Source: Zooshikella ganghwensis DSM 15267 (lineage in GTDB: Bacteria; Pseudomonadota; Gammaproteobacteria; Pseudomonadales; Zooshikellaceae). From it: DNA of 64,000 bases. The position numbers were made by a program, and so were the translations under genes. Location: assembly GCF_000428585.1 (NCBI RefSeq), contig NZ_AUAF01000008.1, positions 1 to 64,000 of the forward strand, in the 5' to 3' direction. Below the pieces are notes generated by a model, which saw nothing but the letters and a program-made list of their open reading frames with translations, was not told the origin of the DNA and searched no databases. Positions 18,272 to 30,283 of the stretch are shown piece after piece (position 1 is the first letter of the stretch; every line of letters starts with the position of its first letter).

Positions 18272-18907
18272 ATGCAAAGCGAATCTATCATTATTTATAT
18301 TCATGGCTTTTTGAGTGCTCCTACTTCAAAAAAAGCACAACTAATGAAGGAGTCTTTAGCGCAGCAGTGCTTTAAACATCAGTATATAGTGCCACAGCTA
18401 CCGTGCTATCCGACACAAGCTGCAGAATATTTGTGGGAATTACTTGCTACGAAGTCGGTAGCTTCTGATGTATATTTGATCGGCAGTTCATTAGGTGGTT
18501 ATTATGGTATTTGGCTACGAGAGCGCTTAATTGCAGAAAAAACAGATATCGGTTGCGTAAAACTCGTTGCGATTAACCCTGCAATTAAGCCTTATGAATT
18601 ACTATGTAATTATTTGGGTGACAATGTTAACCCATATACAGAGGAAAGGTTTACCCTTACAGAGCAGCATATTGCTGAACTTAAAGCACTAAAGGTTAGT
18701 CAGTTGAGTCATCCAGTGGACTGTTTGTTGATGGTACAAACAGCTGATGATGTATTAGATTATCGTCAAGCAGTCAATTATTTTCAAAGCTCACCACAGG
18801 TTATTGAACCAGGTGGTAGTCACCACTTTGACCATTTTGAGCAACACTTGGAAAAGATCTATGACTTTTTCGGAGTGTTACCACCTGTCGATCATAACAG
18901 GGGCTAG
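18272..18907 (+). CDS. yqiA: YqiA-type esterase
   Basis: A 211-residue alpha/beta hydrolase of the YqiA family, esterases active on short acyl esters in E. coli. IIIYIHGFLSAP forms the oxyanion region, LIGSSLGGYYG carries the nucleophile Ser at about 73, VQTADDVLDY the acid residue and GGSHHFDHFE the catalytic His. No signal peptide is seen. It ends 12 bases before parE, so the two are likely co-transcribed, as in many gammaproteobacteria. Confidence 0.92.
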   Translation: MQSESIIIYIHGFLSAPTSKKAQLMKESLAQQCFKHQYIVPQLPCYPTQAAEYLWELLATKSVASDVYLIGSSLGGYYGIWLRERLIAEKTDIGCVKLVAINPAIKPYELLCNYLGDNVNPYTEERFTLTEQHIAELKALKVSQLSHPVDCLLMVQTADDVLDYRQAVNYFQSSPQVIEPGGSHHFDHFEQHLEKIYDFFGVLPPVDHNRG

Positions 18908-20806
<1,899 letters not shown>

Positions 20807-20822
20807 TCCGCGTCTTTAGTTG

Positions 20823-20849
20823 ATATACCTTGTGTAGCTCAAGGTATAT
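20823..20849. repeat. 10-bp perfect inverted repeat between parE and parC
   Basis: ATATACCTTG (20823-20832) and CAAGGTATAT (20840-20849) are perfect complements around a seven-base spacer. It lies in the parE-parC gap, 33 bases before the parC ATG. Without a T-run it is not an obvious terminator; a protein-binding palindrome or RNA processing hairpin is possible. Confidence 0.6.
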
Positions 20850-20882
20850 AAGCACTAGCAAAGTTTAAGTGAGTTGGTTGCT

Positions 20883-23141
20883 ATGGAAAATATTGTGATT
20901 GGCGATGATGGTGTAGAACGTCAGTCGTTGCATTCCTACACAGAGAATGCCTATCTGAATTACTCGATGTATGTCATTTTAGATCGAGCACTCCCGCACA
21001 TTAGTGATGGCTTGAAGCCTGTTCAACGGCGTATTGTTTACGCGATGAGTGAGCTTGGGTTAAAAGCGACAGCCAAGTTTAAAAAATCCGCGCGTACAGT
21101 AGGGGATGTACTAGGTAAATATCACCCTCATGGTGATTCAGCCTGTTATGAAGCCATGGTATTAATGGCTCAGCCATTCTCCTATCGTTACCCTTTAGTC
21201 TCTGGTCAAGGTAACTGGGGGTCGCCTGATGACCCCAAGTCATTTGCAGCCATGCGCTATACCGAGGCCAAACTAGCGAATTATGCTGAGGTATTACTGA
21301 GCGAGCTTGGTCAGGGAACCGCTGATTGGGTGCCTAACTTTGATGGCACAATGTCGGAGCCTTCCTGTTTACCTGCCCGGGTTCCCAATGTGTTACTAAA
21401 CGGCAGTACGGGTATTGCGGTAGGAATGGCGACGGATATTCCCCCGCATAACTTACGTGAAGTTGTGGATGCCTGTGTCCATCTTCTGGATAACCCAAAA
21501 GCGACAGTGGAAGATGTCTGTCAATTTATACCGGCTCCAGATTTTCCAACTGAAGCTGAAATTATCACCCCACAGAATGAGATAATTAAGACCTATATGA
21601 CAGGTCGAGGCTCATTAAAAATGAGAGCCGTTTACCATAAGGAAAATGGCGATATAGTGATTACCGCGTTACCCCATCAGGTGTCGGGTGCTAAGATTCT
21701 CGAACAGATTGCTGCACAGATTCAAAGTAAAAAGCTTCCCATGGTGTCGGATTTACGTGATGAGTCTGATCATGAAAATCCAACTCGACTGCTAATTGTG
21801 CCTAAATCCAATCGGGTGGATGTTGAGCGTTTAATGGCGCACTTATTTGCAACCACTGACTTGGAAAAATCTTACCGTATCAATTTGAATATGGTCGGGT
21901 TAGATGGCCGTCCTCATGTTAAACCCATTAATGAAATTCTGTCTGAATGGTTGACGTATCGAACTGATACAGTACGTCGTCGTTTACAGTATCGTTTGGA
22001 TAAAGTACTGAAACGGTTGCATATTTTAGAAGGCTTGTTAATTGCTTTCTTGAATATTGATGAAGTTATCGAAATTATTCGTTCAGAAGATCAGCCTAAG
22101 CCAGTATTAATGGAGCGCTTTGGCTTGTCATCTGAACAGGCAGAAGCCATTTTAGACTTAAAATTAAGGCACCTCGCTAAGCTGGAAGAAATGAAAATTC
22201 GTGGCGAACAGGATGATTTAGCCAAAGAGCGAGACAAGCTGGAGAAAACGTTAGGCTCAGCTGCACGGATGCGTACGTTGATCAAAAAAGAGCTGCTGGC
22301 TGATGCCAAGTCCTATGGAGATGATCGTCGTTCACCTATTGTGAGTCGAGCAGAAGCGAAAGCAATGGATGAAACAGACATGCTTTCTTCTGACCCTGTA
22401 ACTGTCGTATTGTCTGCAAAAGGCTGGGTGAGAGCTGCAAAAGGACATGAAGTCGATCCTACAGCCTTGAACTATAAGGCGGGTGATAAATACTTAATGT
22501 CTATGCGAGGGCGAAGTAACTTACCTGCCGTCTTTTTAGACTCTACAGGAAGAGCCTACACTTTGCCTACGCATACCCTGCCTTCTGCAAGGGGGCAAGG
22601 TGAGCCTCTTACTGGGCGTCTCAATGTACCTTCTGGTGCAAACTTTATTGGTATTTTGTCTGCTGAAGAAGAGCCTAGTTACTATTTAATGGCTTCAGAT
22701 GCAGGTTATGGTTTTGTTGTACCCACTAAAGAGCTGGTGACCAAAAATCGCTCGGGTAAAGCAGTGTTAACCTTGCCTGAGGGGGGATGTGTGCTTACAC
22801 CCGTTGAAGTGAATGATATTGAGCAGGATTGGTTGGTAGTGATCAGTAACGAAGGCCGAATGCTGGTATTTCCTTTGGCTGAGTTGCCAGTGATGGCACG
22901 AGGTAAGGGTAATAAAATCATTAATATCCCCGCACCGAGGGTAGCTGAGCGAGAAGAGTTTGTGGTAGCGATGACGTTATTTGCGTCGGGTGATAGTTTG
23001 ACCCTTCGGTCAGGAAGGCGGAAGTTGACACTTAAGCCGGCTGATATTGACCACTACCATGGTGAACGAGGCCGTCGAGGAAGCAAATTACCTCGAGGTT
23101 TCCAAAAGGTGGATTCAATTGAAATAGAGCCTGGCAACTAG
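20883..23141 (+). CDS. parC: DNA topoisomerase IV subunit A
   Basis: ParC is the breakage-reunion subunit of topoisomerase IV. From the ATG at 20883 it has 752 residues, like E. coli. The active-site tyrosine is in [10 protein letters not shown] (about Tyr126). The quinolone-determining [12 protein letters not shown] retains Ser (about 86) and Glu (about 90), the sensitive residues. The C-terminal beta-pinwheel covers about residues 495-740. A TTG at 20874 would add three residues and is unlikely. A strong terminator follows at 23178. Confidence 0.98.
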   Translation: MENIVIGDDGVERQSLHSYTENAYLNYSMYVILDRALPHISDGLKPVQRRIVYAMSELGLKATAKFKKSARTVGDVLGKYHPHGDSACYEAMVLMAQPFSYRYPLVSGQGNWGSPDDPKSFAAMRYTEAKLANYAEVLLSELGQGTADWVPNFDGTMSEPSCLPARVPNVLLNGSTGIAVGMATDIPPHNLREVVDACVHLLDNPKATVEDVCQFIPAPDFPTEAEIITPQNEIIKTYMTGRGSLKMRAVYHKENGDIVITALPHQVSGAKILEQIAAQIQSKKLPMVSDLRDESDHENPTRLLIVPKSNRVDVERLMAHLFATTDLEKSYRINLNMVGLDGRPHVKPINEILSEWLTYRTDTVRRRLQYRLDKVLKRLHILEGLLIAFLNIDEVIEIIRSEDQPKPVLMERFGLSSEQAEAILDLKLRHLAKLEEMKIRGEQDDLAKERDKLEKTLGSAARMRTLIKKELLADAKSYGDDRRSPIVSRAEAKAMDETDMLSSDPVTVVLSAKGWVRAAKGHEVDPTALNYKAGDKYLMSMRGRSNLPAVFLDSTGRAYTLPTHTLPSARGQGEPLTGRLNVPSGANFIGILSAEEEPSYYLMASDAGYGFVVPTKELVTKNRSGKAVLTLPEGGCVLTPVEVNDIEQDWLVVISNEGRMLVFPLAELPVMARGKGNKIINIPAPRVAEREEFVVAMTLFASGDSLTLRSGRRKLTLKPADIDHYHGERGRRGSKLPRGFQKVDSIEIEPGN

Positions 23142-23177
23142 TGTAGAGTTTCTCATACGTCATCGGAAAGTAAAAAG

Positions 23178-23201
23178 GCAGCCCCAGTGGCTGCTTTTTT
23201 T
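23178..23201. terminator. Bidirectional rho-independent terminator after parC
   Basis: GCAGCC and GGCTGC form a six-bp GC stem with a CCAGT loop, followed by seven T on the plus strand and preceded by an A-run that gives T on the minus strand. It serves parC and the convergent gene ending at 23203. Confidence 0.92.
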
Positions 23202-23202
23202 G

Positions 23203-24429
23203 TTATACCGGTTCGGGTGAAAGTGGGTAAAGGCTAAAAATTTTAGCTTCTGGACCGATAGGGTTTGCCTCAAAGGAGAGTTGCTTGCAAAACGAAAGAT
23301 CATCTTTATGTATCAAGGGGCTGGTTTTAGCAATAGACGCTAGTTGAAGGGCAACGGCAAGTGGGTTATGAGCCAGTAGCGGGTGAGCATTTTCCTGGGT
23401 TTGTTGTTCTGCCATCTCAAGTGCAACGCCACAGCCTATTTTGAGGGTATCCAGTGCGGCCTCTTTTCTTCGGCTTTCCAACTCATTGATGAAATAAAGA
23501 CCGTGGCTGACGAGTTCAGAAAAACTTAATGCGTCAGAAAAATGTACGACAGCATGCCCATCGGCGGTAAAACTTAACTTGCCTTCGTATTCATCAGTAA
23601 TGACTTGTAGTAGCTCAGTAAAGTGGCTGAGTAGATCTTGAAAATCGCCAGCAAGCATATATTGCTGCAGCGTAGTCAAGTTATGGAGATGAATGCCGAC
23701 AATGGCTGTTTGAGTTGGCTCTGGAATACTTTCACCTTCGGGGGCAGGAAGCAGTGCACTAAGTGCCCGTTGAACACTACCCACTTCATCGGGATAGGTT
23801 GTCTGGCTTAAGGTGCGTAATGCTCGTTCATCTTTGCGTTGTAATGCAATTGCCAGCCGTTTTAAACGAAAAGTAAGCTGATGTGTTTGTCGCATTAGCA
23901 ATATGAGCCCGCAAATTAATAGCATCACACTACTCAGTATGACCATAAACATAGCTTCACGTGCAGGTTTGGCAGTCATAACTTGGTCGAGTCGCACTCG
24001 AATATGACCTACTAAAACATTTTGGTAATGCACTGGCGCCGAAAAAATTTTGGGATAAGGCTGGCTATTTAGTTTGGACTTGGTTTTCACTGTTGCTAGT
24101 AAGCGGTTATCGATACTAAATACTTCTGCACTGTAAATATAAGGGTTTGCAACAAGCTGACTTAAGAGAACATTTAAACTGAGCTGATCACCACTCGTTA
24201 TAAGGCTTGCTGCGCTCTCGGCAAGCTGCTGGGTAATAGTTTTACCAAATGCATGTGCTAAATGTGTGTTTCCTGCAGAAATTTCTTCATGAGCAATAAA
24301 GGCAAATAGTCCACCAAAAACCCCTAAAATGAGTGTAAATAAAATGGCGAATTTTTTTCTGATGGACAACTGCCAGTGACGAAACCGGCGAAATAATTGA
24401 ATAAATATGTTGTTCGTAGGTTCAAGCAC
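23203..24429 (-). CDS. SMP (YtjB-like) membrane protein with cyclase-like C-terminal domain
   Basis: A 408-residue inner-membrane protein. Transmembrane segments at about 27-46 and 160-179 enclose a periplasmic sensor-like region. A HAMP-like stretch follows, then a C-terminal cytoplasmic domain (about 240-400) whose pattern IVGIHLHNLTTLQQYM and ADGHAVVHFSDA recalls a degenerate class III nucleotide cyclase fold. Metal-binding aspartates are not evident, so I expect no cyclase activity. It is divergent from serB, the classical position of SMP/YtjB proteins, which are otherwise poorly characterised. The start is a GTG at 24429. Confidence 0.7.
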   Translation of the reverse strand: MLEPTNNIFIQLFRRFRHWQLSIRKKFAILFTLILGVFGGLFAFIAHEEISAGNTHLAHAFGKTITQQLAESAASLITSGDQLSLNVLLSQLVANPYIYSAEVFSIDNRLLATVKTKSKLNSQPYPKIFSAPVHYQNVLVGHIRVRLDQVMTAKPAREAMFMVILSSVMLLICGLILLMRQTHQLTFRLKRLAIALQRKDERALRTLSQTTYPDEVGSVQRALSALLPAPEGESIPEPTQTAIVGIHLHNLTTLQQYMLAGDFQDLLSHFTELLQVITDEYEGKLSFTADGHAVVHFSDALSFSELVSHGLYFINELESRRKEAALDTLKIGCGVALEMAEQQTQENAHPLLAHNPLAVALQLASIAKTSPLIHKDDLSFCKQLSFEANPIGPEAKIFSLYPLSPEPV

Positions 24430-24750
24430 GGGAATACCAGGGGTGGAAATATTTAAAAAGAAAAGGATGTTGTCTTATAGCTTAGACAACCATAGTTGGG
24501 TTATTTTACATTATTACAAGTGGCTAAAGCCCAAAACTTGGCACTAAGCATGAGTGTAAATTCCAAATCATGTTTGGGGTTGTTGTAACACAGTATTGCG
24601 TTTCATTTATGCTTTTATCACGCCATTTTTACATACTAATAGCTATATGTGTTGTGTATAAGTATGGTGTATTTTAAGTGAAATCGTAATATAACTGACC
24701 GTAATATTGCTTGCCTGTTCACTGGTTATTAACAGAAGAGGGGTTATAGG
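24430..24750. promoter_or_regulatory. Divergent intergenic region, SMP gene / serB
   Basis: This 321-base AT-rich spacer has no convincing ORF of its own. It contains a short palindrome, CCAAA-TCATG-TTTGG at 24563-24577. It must carry promoters for both flanking genes, but I cannot pick out a confident -35/-10 pair. Confidence 0.4.
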
Positions 24751-25956
24751 GTGGCGGATATTGTTGTACTCAATCTGCAGGGAAAATACCAACCAACCAT
24801 TGCAGATCATTTTTTTCAGGTGCTTGCAGGCCACCAGGCTCAGATTTTGGATATTGAGCAATCAGCTTCTCATGAGCACTTCAGTTGTTCAGCATTACTT
24901 AGTTTGGCTGATAACACTGATGCGGCACTGCTGTTTAAAGATGTCGTATATTTTGGGCATCGTTTCGGTATTAATGTGCACATTGAACCTGTGAGCCAGG
25001 ATGATTATCAACGTTGGCTGATTGACAAGCAGCACCCTCGTTATATTGTGACCCTGCTTGCGAGGCAGGTTACTGCTCAATATTTAATGTCAATTAGCCG
25101 GCTGGCCCTTGAGCATGGGCTTACCATTGAACGAATGGAACGTCTCTCCGCACCAGTTGATGTGAATACTCCTCCTACGGTTTCCTGTATTGAGCTGATG
25201 TTACGAGGTCTACCTGAAAACCTGCCACAGCTTAGGAACCATTGCTTACAGGTGGCTCAAGAGTTAGATGTTGATCTTGCTATTCAAAAAGACAGTGTTT
25301 ATCGAAGGAGTCGCCGGCTGGTAGCCTTTGACATGGACTCTACCTTAATTCAAGCAGAGGTGATTGATGAGCTGGCCAAAGAGGCTGGAGTCGGTGCCAA
25401 GGTAGCAGCTATTACTGAGCAGGCTATGCGTGGTGAGCTGGACTTTAAAGAAAGCTTTACCAAAAGAATGAAGCTGTTAAAAGGTTTGGATGAGTCGGTT
25501 TTGGCTGAAGTGGCTGAACGGCTGCAGCTGACAGAGGGGACTGCGAAGCTTATTCCTACTTTGCAGAAGCTGGGCTATAAAACCGCTATTATTTCTGGCG
25601 GCTTTACCTACTTTGCTCGCTTCCTACAGCAAAAACTTGGTATTGACTATGTGTTTGCCAATGAGCTGGAAATAGTCGATGGTAAACTGACTGGTGAGGT
25701 TATTGGCGAAATCATTGATGGGCAAAGAAAAGCGGCATTATTGCAATCGCTAGCTAGTCAAGAGCATTTAGTAATGGATCAAGTTATTGCTGTAGGTGAT
25801 GGAGCTAATGATTTACCCATGCTAGGGGTAGCAGGGCTTGGTGTCGCATTTAGAGCTAAACCAGTCGTTAAAACGGCAGCAAAACAATCCATTTCAACCT
25901 TAGGGTTAGATGCTTTACTCTATTTGCTAGGGTATCGAGACCAGGATTTACCCTGA
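24751..25956 (+). CDS. serB: Phosphoserine phosphatase
   Basis: SerB dephosphorylates L-phosphoserine in the last step of serine synthesis. It is a 401-residue, long-form enzyme: an N-terminal pair of ACT-like regions (about 1-180) precedes the HAD domain. HAD motif I is FDMDSTLI (about 193-200), motif II IISGGFT, and motif IV VGDGANDLPML near residue 350. The start is the GTG at 24751, downstream of an AGAGGGG purine run. It is terminated by the strong hairpin at 25974. Confidence 0.96.
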   Translation: MADIVVLNLQGKYQPTIADHFFQVLAGHQAQILDIEQSASHEHFSCSALLSLADNTDAALLFKDVVYFGHRFGINVHIEPVSQDDYQRWLIDKQHPRYIVTLLARQVTAQYLMSISRLALEHGLTIERMERLSAPVDVNTPPTVSCIELMLRGLPENLPQLRNHCLQVAQELDVDLAIQKDSVYRRSRRLVAFDMDSTLIQAEVIDELAKEAGVGAKVAAITEQAMRGELDFKESFTKRMKLLKGLDESVLAEVAERLQLTEGTAKLIPTLQKLGYKTAIISGGFTYFARFLQQKLGIDYVFANELEIVDGKLTGEVIGEIIDGQRKAALLQSLASQEHLVMDQVIAVGDGANDLPMLGVAGLGVAFRAKPVVKTAAKQSISTLGLDALLYLLGYRDQDLP

Positions 25957-25973
25957 GGGGTTAATTAATCTAC

Positions 25974-26015
25974 AAAAAAGGCACCTGTGTAAACCTCCAC
26001 ACAGGTGCCTTTTTT
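25974..26015. terminator. Bidirectional terminator between serB and fimX
   Basis: GGCACCTGTGT (25980-25990) pairs perfectly with ACACAGGTGCC (25999-26009) around an eight-base loop. A-run before and T-run after make it work for both convergent genes. Confidence 0.95.
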
Positions 26016-26088
26016 AAAGTTGACTAAAAATCACGAAAGAGTGATTAATTGATAAAGTGATATTCAAATAGTGTTAACAGGCCCTAGG

Positions 26089-28173
26089 TTATTCGTCATC
26101 ACTACTAAAGTCATAATCCATTTCTGATACAGGTCCTTGCAAGTAGTAACCTTGAATATAATTCACACCTGCCTGCCAAAGCGTTGCCAGGACTGAGGCA
26201 TTTTCAACTAAAGGTACAATTGTGAGCTTGCCTTGGCTATGCAGGGAGCTGATCATTGTTTTAAGGTTTTCCTGTGTTTCAGGATTGCTTAAGTCTTGAG
26301 TGAATGAACCATCCGTTTTGACGTAATCTACTGTAAGGTGTTTTAAGTTATTAAAAGGGTTAATTGCACAACCAAAATGCGTCAGGGCAACTTTGCAATG
26401 TAATTCGCCAAGCGCTTTTGTTAGCTCTTTTGCCTGTTTAAGGTAAGTTGTGGCGTCTTCTTCACTGATTTGAAAAATTAGGCTATCGCTTGGTAAACGG
26501 GCAGCTTTAAGTGCAACACTCACCCAAGGAACCAGTGTTTTATCTTGTAACGAGGGACCAGATATATGAATAAACAGTCGTGTACTGTGGCCTTTAGCGC
26601 GATGAACTGCAAGTAATTTGATGGATTGTAAAATCACCCACCGATCAATTTTTGCAGCTAATTTGGCTTTTTCTGCTGTCGTAAATATTTCTTTAGTAGG
26701 TATCTCTTTACCATCACTGTCGTATAAGCGGAGCAGGACTTCATAATGCTCTTCACTGTCGCCCCTTAAACTGATGATAGGTTGAAACAGTAATTTAAAG
26801 TCATTTTTCTCCAGCCCTTGCTGAATCATCGCAAGCACGTTACCTTCGCTGGCTAATTCGGCCAGGTCATCTTGAGCCGTATAAAAAGCAAATTTATTCT
26901 CACCCTCTGACTTAGCTTTGTCTGTACCTTTTTGGGCGAGATCTAAAATTTCTTTAACTTTATTCGTTGTTTCATTAACAATGGTGATACCAATACTAAC
27001 TTTTATTTGAACAGTTCGACCCGATACTTCTGATAGGTGATCTTCAACATTTTTGCAAATCGCTTTTGCTAAAGAAGAGAGGGAATCCTGATTGTCTGTA
27101 TTCAGCAGTACCATGAATATGTTATCGCCATAACGGGAGATAATATTGGGGGCAGTGATATGAGCTTTCAGTAACGAGCTAATATCGGCTAATACCAGAT
27201 CAGAGTCCGCTAAGCCTATTTGAGCACGCACCTCATCAAAATTATCGAGAGAAATATAAAATAGGCCGCTATTTCCCTTGCAATCAATTGCTCGTTCTAC
27301 GGTTTTTTCAAGCTGCTCAGTAAAAAACTGACGGTTATACAGCCCAGTGACCAAGTCTTGTGTGCTGATTTCTTTTAGCTTTTCTTCAAGTTCTGCATTG
27401 CCTTTGTCAACACGAATAATCAACTGTGTGCAAGGCTCTCCATCATATGTTGCGGGGGAGAAAGACATGCGCGCTTTAAACTTTGAGTCATCCGCCTTAA
27501 CCCCATGACACACCAGGTCTTCAGAATTATTTTCGCCTTGTTGATAGTTTTTGAGGAAGTTTTTAAATTGAGCCTGATCTTCTGATGCTAACAAGTCAAT
27601 AATGGGTAAGCCTTCCATTTCTTCTGGGTCATCATAGCCAAATAGTTCGACATAGGACTTGTTGACATAAATATGCATACCATCATGAACGTAAGCAATG
27701 GCATCTACTGAGCTATTTAGGAGTAATTGACAGCGTTTTTCGGCTTCACGAAGAGAAACTTCAGCTTTCCGACGCATTCGTCGTTCTTGCAGGTTATCGA
27801 CTTCCCTCAGCGAAACAAGCACCAGGCGACGCTCTTCACCATAAAGTACGATATCTTTATAGCCTTGTTGCAAGGCTTCAGTGAATTTATCTGAATTGTA
27901 GCTTTCTTGGAGCAAAATAACTGGTAGGTCTTTATTGAGTTTTTTTACTGCGCTCAGTGCTTGATCACCATTTATTTCATCCATTGGATGACTGGCAATT
28001 AATAAATCCCATAACTGGCCATTTAAGACCTCTTCCAGATCTACAACAGAGGTGACACGATGAGCGCGAGTTGCTCTACCGGCATTACGAAAAAGACTTA
28101 CAATTTGCTCCGCTTCATTTTGCGAAGCTTCAATAATTAATAGACGAATAGTGTTGGCTTCTACTTGTTGCAT
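26089..28173 (-). CDS. fimX: FimX-type c-di-GMP receptor (REC-like/PAS/GGDEF/EAL)
   Basis: A large protein (694 residues from 28173) with an N-terminal REC-like domain, a PAS domain (MHIYVNKSYVELFGYDDPEEM region), a GGDEF domain and an EAL domain. The GGDEF site reads YGDNIF and the EAL site EVLL, both degenerate in the way known for P. aeruginosa FimX, which binds c-di-GMP without turnover and controls type IV pilus assembly and twitching. No membrane segments. The ATG at 28251 would add 26 unlikely residues (cysteine-rich). Neighbours serB on one side and the large protein at 28384 on the other match the Pseudomonas fimX locus. Orthology is inference from domain state plus synteny. Confidence 0.87.
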   Translation of the reverse strand: MQQVEANTIRLLIIEASQNEAEQIVSLFRNAGRATRAHRVTSVVDLEEVLNGQLWDLLIASHPMDEINGDQALSAVKKLNKDLPVILLQESYNSDKFTEALQQGYKDIVLYGEERRLVLVSLREVDNLQERRMRRKAEVSLREAEKRCQLLLNSSVDAIAYVHDGMHIYVNKSYVELFGYDDPEEMEGLPIIDLLASEDQAQFKNFLKNYQQGENNSEDLVCHGVKADDSKFKARMSFSPATYDGEPCTQLIIRVDKGNAELEEKLKEISTQDLVTGLYNRQFFTEQLEKTVERAIDCKGNSGLFYISLDNFDEVRAQIGLADSDLVLADISSLLKAHITAPNIISRYGDNIFMVLLNTDNQDSLSSLAKAICKNVEDHLSEVSGRTVQIKVSIGITIVNETTNKVKEILDLAQKGTDKAKSEGENKFAFYTAQDDLAELASEGNVLAMIQQGLEKNDFKLLFQPIISLRGDSEEHYEVLLRLYDSDGKEIPTKEIFTTAEKAKLAAKIDRWVILQSIKLLAVHRAKGHSTRLFIHISGPSLQDKTLVPWVSVALKAARLPSDSLIFQISEEDATTYLKQAKELTKALGELHCKVALTHFGCAINPFNNLKHLTVDYVKTDGSFTQDLSNPETQENLKTMISSLHSQGKLTIVPLVENASVLATLWQAGVNYIQGYYLQGPVSEMDYDFSSDDE

Positions 28174-28383
28174 ATTTGATCCATTTTCTGGAGTTGAACC
28201 ACTCCAGCTACAACCAGGGCAATTAATTGTCTTGCACGAACGAGCAAACAACTGTGGGATTGTGTCAGATTAAACTTATCTTTCAAGTTCAACTCAAAAG
28301 TGTGAAGGAAGCGCACATTACACACCTAAATTATCGGTTTGTCACACACCTATAGAGTAGCAGTTCACATAAAAATAAGTTTA

Positions 28384-30171
28384 TTAAAGGATATCCCAAA
28401 TCCCTCCAAATTCGTCATCATCGTCCTTAGTTTTTGGTTTATTCGTACCTGGTTGCTTAATAGAGGAGCCAGGATCAGTTAAGTGAAATTCAAATTGATT
28501 AAAGCTGGGCGTTGAAAGAAGCAAGTTGGTAAGCTGTGCTTTATGAATGACACCATCAAGATTGACCTTTATTTTGTGGCCTACTTGAAAGGGAATGCGT
28601 GGTGTAATCAGGGAGGCTGGCTGGTCTAATGCTTTAATCTCAGGCACAAAAAAACCACGCATATACTGGCTACTGTCTTCTATTTTTCTTATAAGACACA
28701 TTGCACAAGGACGGGCATTGCAGGTCAGTAGCTCGATACCAAGCTCTACCTGGTTTTCTCCTTCAAGGTGCAGCCAGCGAATAATCGCTAAGTTCCATGA
28801 GTTGTACTCAACCTCATGGATACCCAGAAGTTCACCTGTTTGTAAGTGCTGTGGAAGATGACCTTGCCAGCTGACACAGTAACCGCCAGGGCTTGTGTTG
28901 AGTAAGTTAGCACTAAACACAGGGAAGATGGGTTTGTGATTTTTTTCTTCCTCGGGGGTATAGGAAATATTGACCTCATCTTCAGCCAGTAATCGTTGCT
29001 CATTATGGCGAGCATCAAATGCAGGAGACCAAACATCATATTCTTTTTTATTGAAACGCTCTTTTTGATGTTCAGGAATATGATCGGCGACATGCTGTAC
29101 CTCGAGCCAAAGGCGAAATTCCTGCTTGCCACACAAATAATAGTGGGTTGCAGTGAGTCCTACTGATAGCTCAAGGCTTCCAGTGGCGGGAATGCGCTTG
29201 AAGCTTCGTTTTTGAAGGGGGCCCCAGGCATGGGCCAAGTGTAAAAGTAGCTCTTTGCTAATGGCTTTGGGAATTGTCAGTTCGCACTCATCAGGGTCTT
29301 TGAGAAATAAATTCAGTGTTTCAGTTAGCTCTGTAGACTCTAATGTTCGGTGGTGTGTTTTTAATGTTTTGCTAAAGAGGGCCCGATAGGTTGGGCCGGC
29401 ATCACTTTCTAAGTCGATAATGAATGTTGTGGGTACGTTGTCTCTGGCAGGTCCTAATATGACAACATCTGTCCAGTATTCAAGGGCATTAAAAATCTGT
29501 AATAAATCCCCTTGGCGTACTTGGTTAGGTCTGCTACAGGCAAGCAACAACATACGTTTATAGTTTGCTTCAATCGAGAAGTCATGGATAAATGAATTTT
29601 GAGGGTCATCAACGACTTGCTGAAGCAGTTGCAGCGACTCTGCCAAACGATACAGCTGGTGTAATTCATGCCAAAGGTTTTTGGGGATAGGGCAGTAAAG
29701 CTGATATGCACGTAGCAAGGTATGAGAGGTATCACTCATGGCGCGGTGAATAGTTTTTACCAATAGCTCTTTATTGCCCTCTGGCTTTTTACCACCAAGT
29801 AGCATATCTCTGACAATGTGTTTGTAGCCAATAGTGAGCTGATACTGAATAGTTTGAGCTAAATTGGCGATTTTTCGTTGTTGCTCCGTCAGGACAATCG
29901 AATGACCTAAAAAGTGTTTACCGAGCTGGTCACAGACGTAATAACACTGTGGTCTGAAGAACTCCATAATATCAAAGCGCAGCGTATGGGATATTTGCAG
30001 CTGGTTTACTTCTTGAAGAGCCAAATATAACTGCTTTGCCATAACACCTAGGTTGGCTTTGGGCAAATCAGTTAGCCAGGACTCAATTGCATCTGGAGTT
30101 TTATCTGCAAATGTCAGGCTGGTTCGGCATTGCTTGGGAACTTTTAAATCAAGCGTGTGTTGAGTGCTCAT
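28384..30171 (-). CDS. FimX-adjacent conserved protein with PilZ-like C-terminal region
   Basis: A 595-residue cytoplasmic protein without signal peptide or membrane helices. The first 300 residues are helical and leucine-rich. The segment from about 420 to 560 (GGYCVSWQG, GIHEVEYNSWNLAIIRWLH, LGIELLTCNARPC) resembles the beta-barrel of PilZ-like domains. I do not see the classical RxxxR plus DxSxxG c-di-GMP motif intact. It lies upstream of fimX on the same strand with a gap of about 210 bases, and this pairing is, from memory, conserved in Pseudomonas. A role with FimX in c-di-GMP or pilus control is inferred only from context. Confidence 0.6.
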   Translation of the reverse strand: MSTQHTLDLKVPKQCRTSLTFADKTPDAIESWLTDLPKANLGVMAKQLYLALQEVNQLQISHTLRFDIMEFFRPQCYYVCDQLGKHFLGHSIVLTEQQRKIANLAQTIQYQLTIGYKHIVRDMLLGGKKPEGNKELLVKTIHRAMSDTSHTLLRAYQLYCPIPKNLWHELHQLYRLAESLQLLQQVVDDPQNSFIHDFSIEANYKRMLLLACSRPNQVRQGDLLQIFNALEYWTDVVILGPARDNVPTTFIIDLESDAGPTYRALFSKTLKTHHRTLESTELTETLNLFLKDPDECELTIPKAISKELLLHLAHAWGPLQKRSFKRIPATGSLELSVGLTATHYYLCGKQEFRLWLEVQHVADHIPEHQKERFNKKEYDVWSPAFDARHNEQRLLAEDEVNISYTPEEEKNHKPIFPVFSANLLNTSPGGYCVSWQGHLPQHLQTGELLGIHEVEYNSWNLAIIRWLHLEGENQVELGIELLTCNARPCAMCLIRKIEDSSQYMRGFFVPEIKALDQPASLITPRIPFQVGHKIKVNLDGVIHKAQLTNLLLSTPSFNQFEFHLTDPGSSIKQPGTNKPKTKDDDDEFGGIWDIL

Positions 30172-30217
30172 TTAATAAACTACAGTGTCAACAGATTATC
30201 ATCGAACGTTCTTACTA

Positions 30218-30223
30218 ATTATA
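30218..30223 (-). promoter_or_regulatory. Candidate -10 box for the 28384-30171 gene
   Basis: On the minus strand the sequence reads TATAAT, 46 bases before the ATG at 30171. The -35 region is poor (CCAAAC at 17 bases). The match is only to the -10 hexamer. Confidence 0.35.
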
Positions 30224-30283
30224 TAGACCACATTTGACGAGTTTGGTGGGTATACTTCATAGATGTGTAAGACATTCGTTGTA

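Noticed and set aside
24563-24577. PsrA-like palindrome in the serB upstream region
   Set aside because: CCAAATCATGTTTGG resembles a PsrA site only loosely (the C of CAAAC is T), and no PsrA gene or target context is in view.
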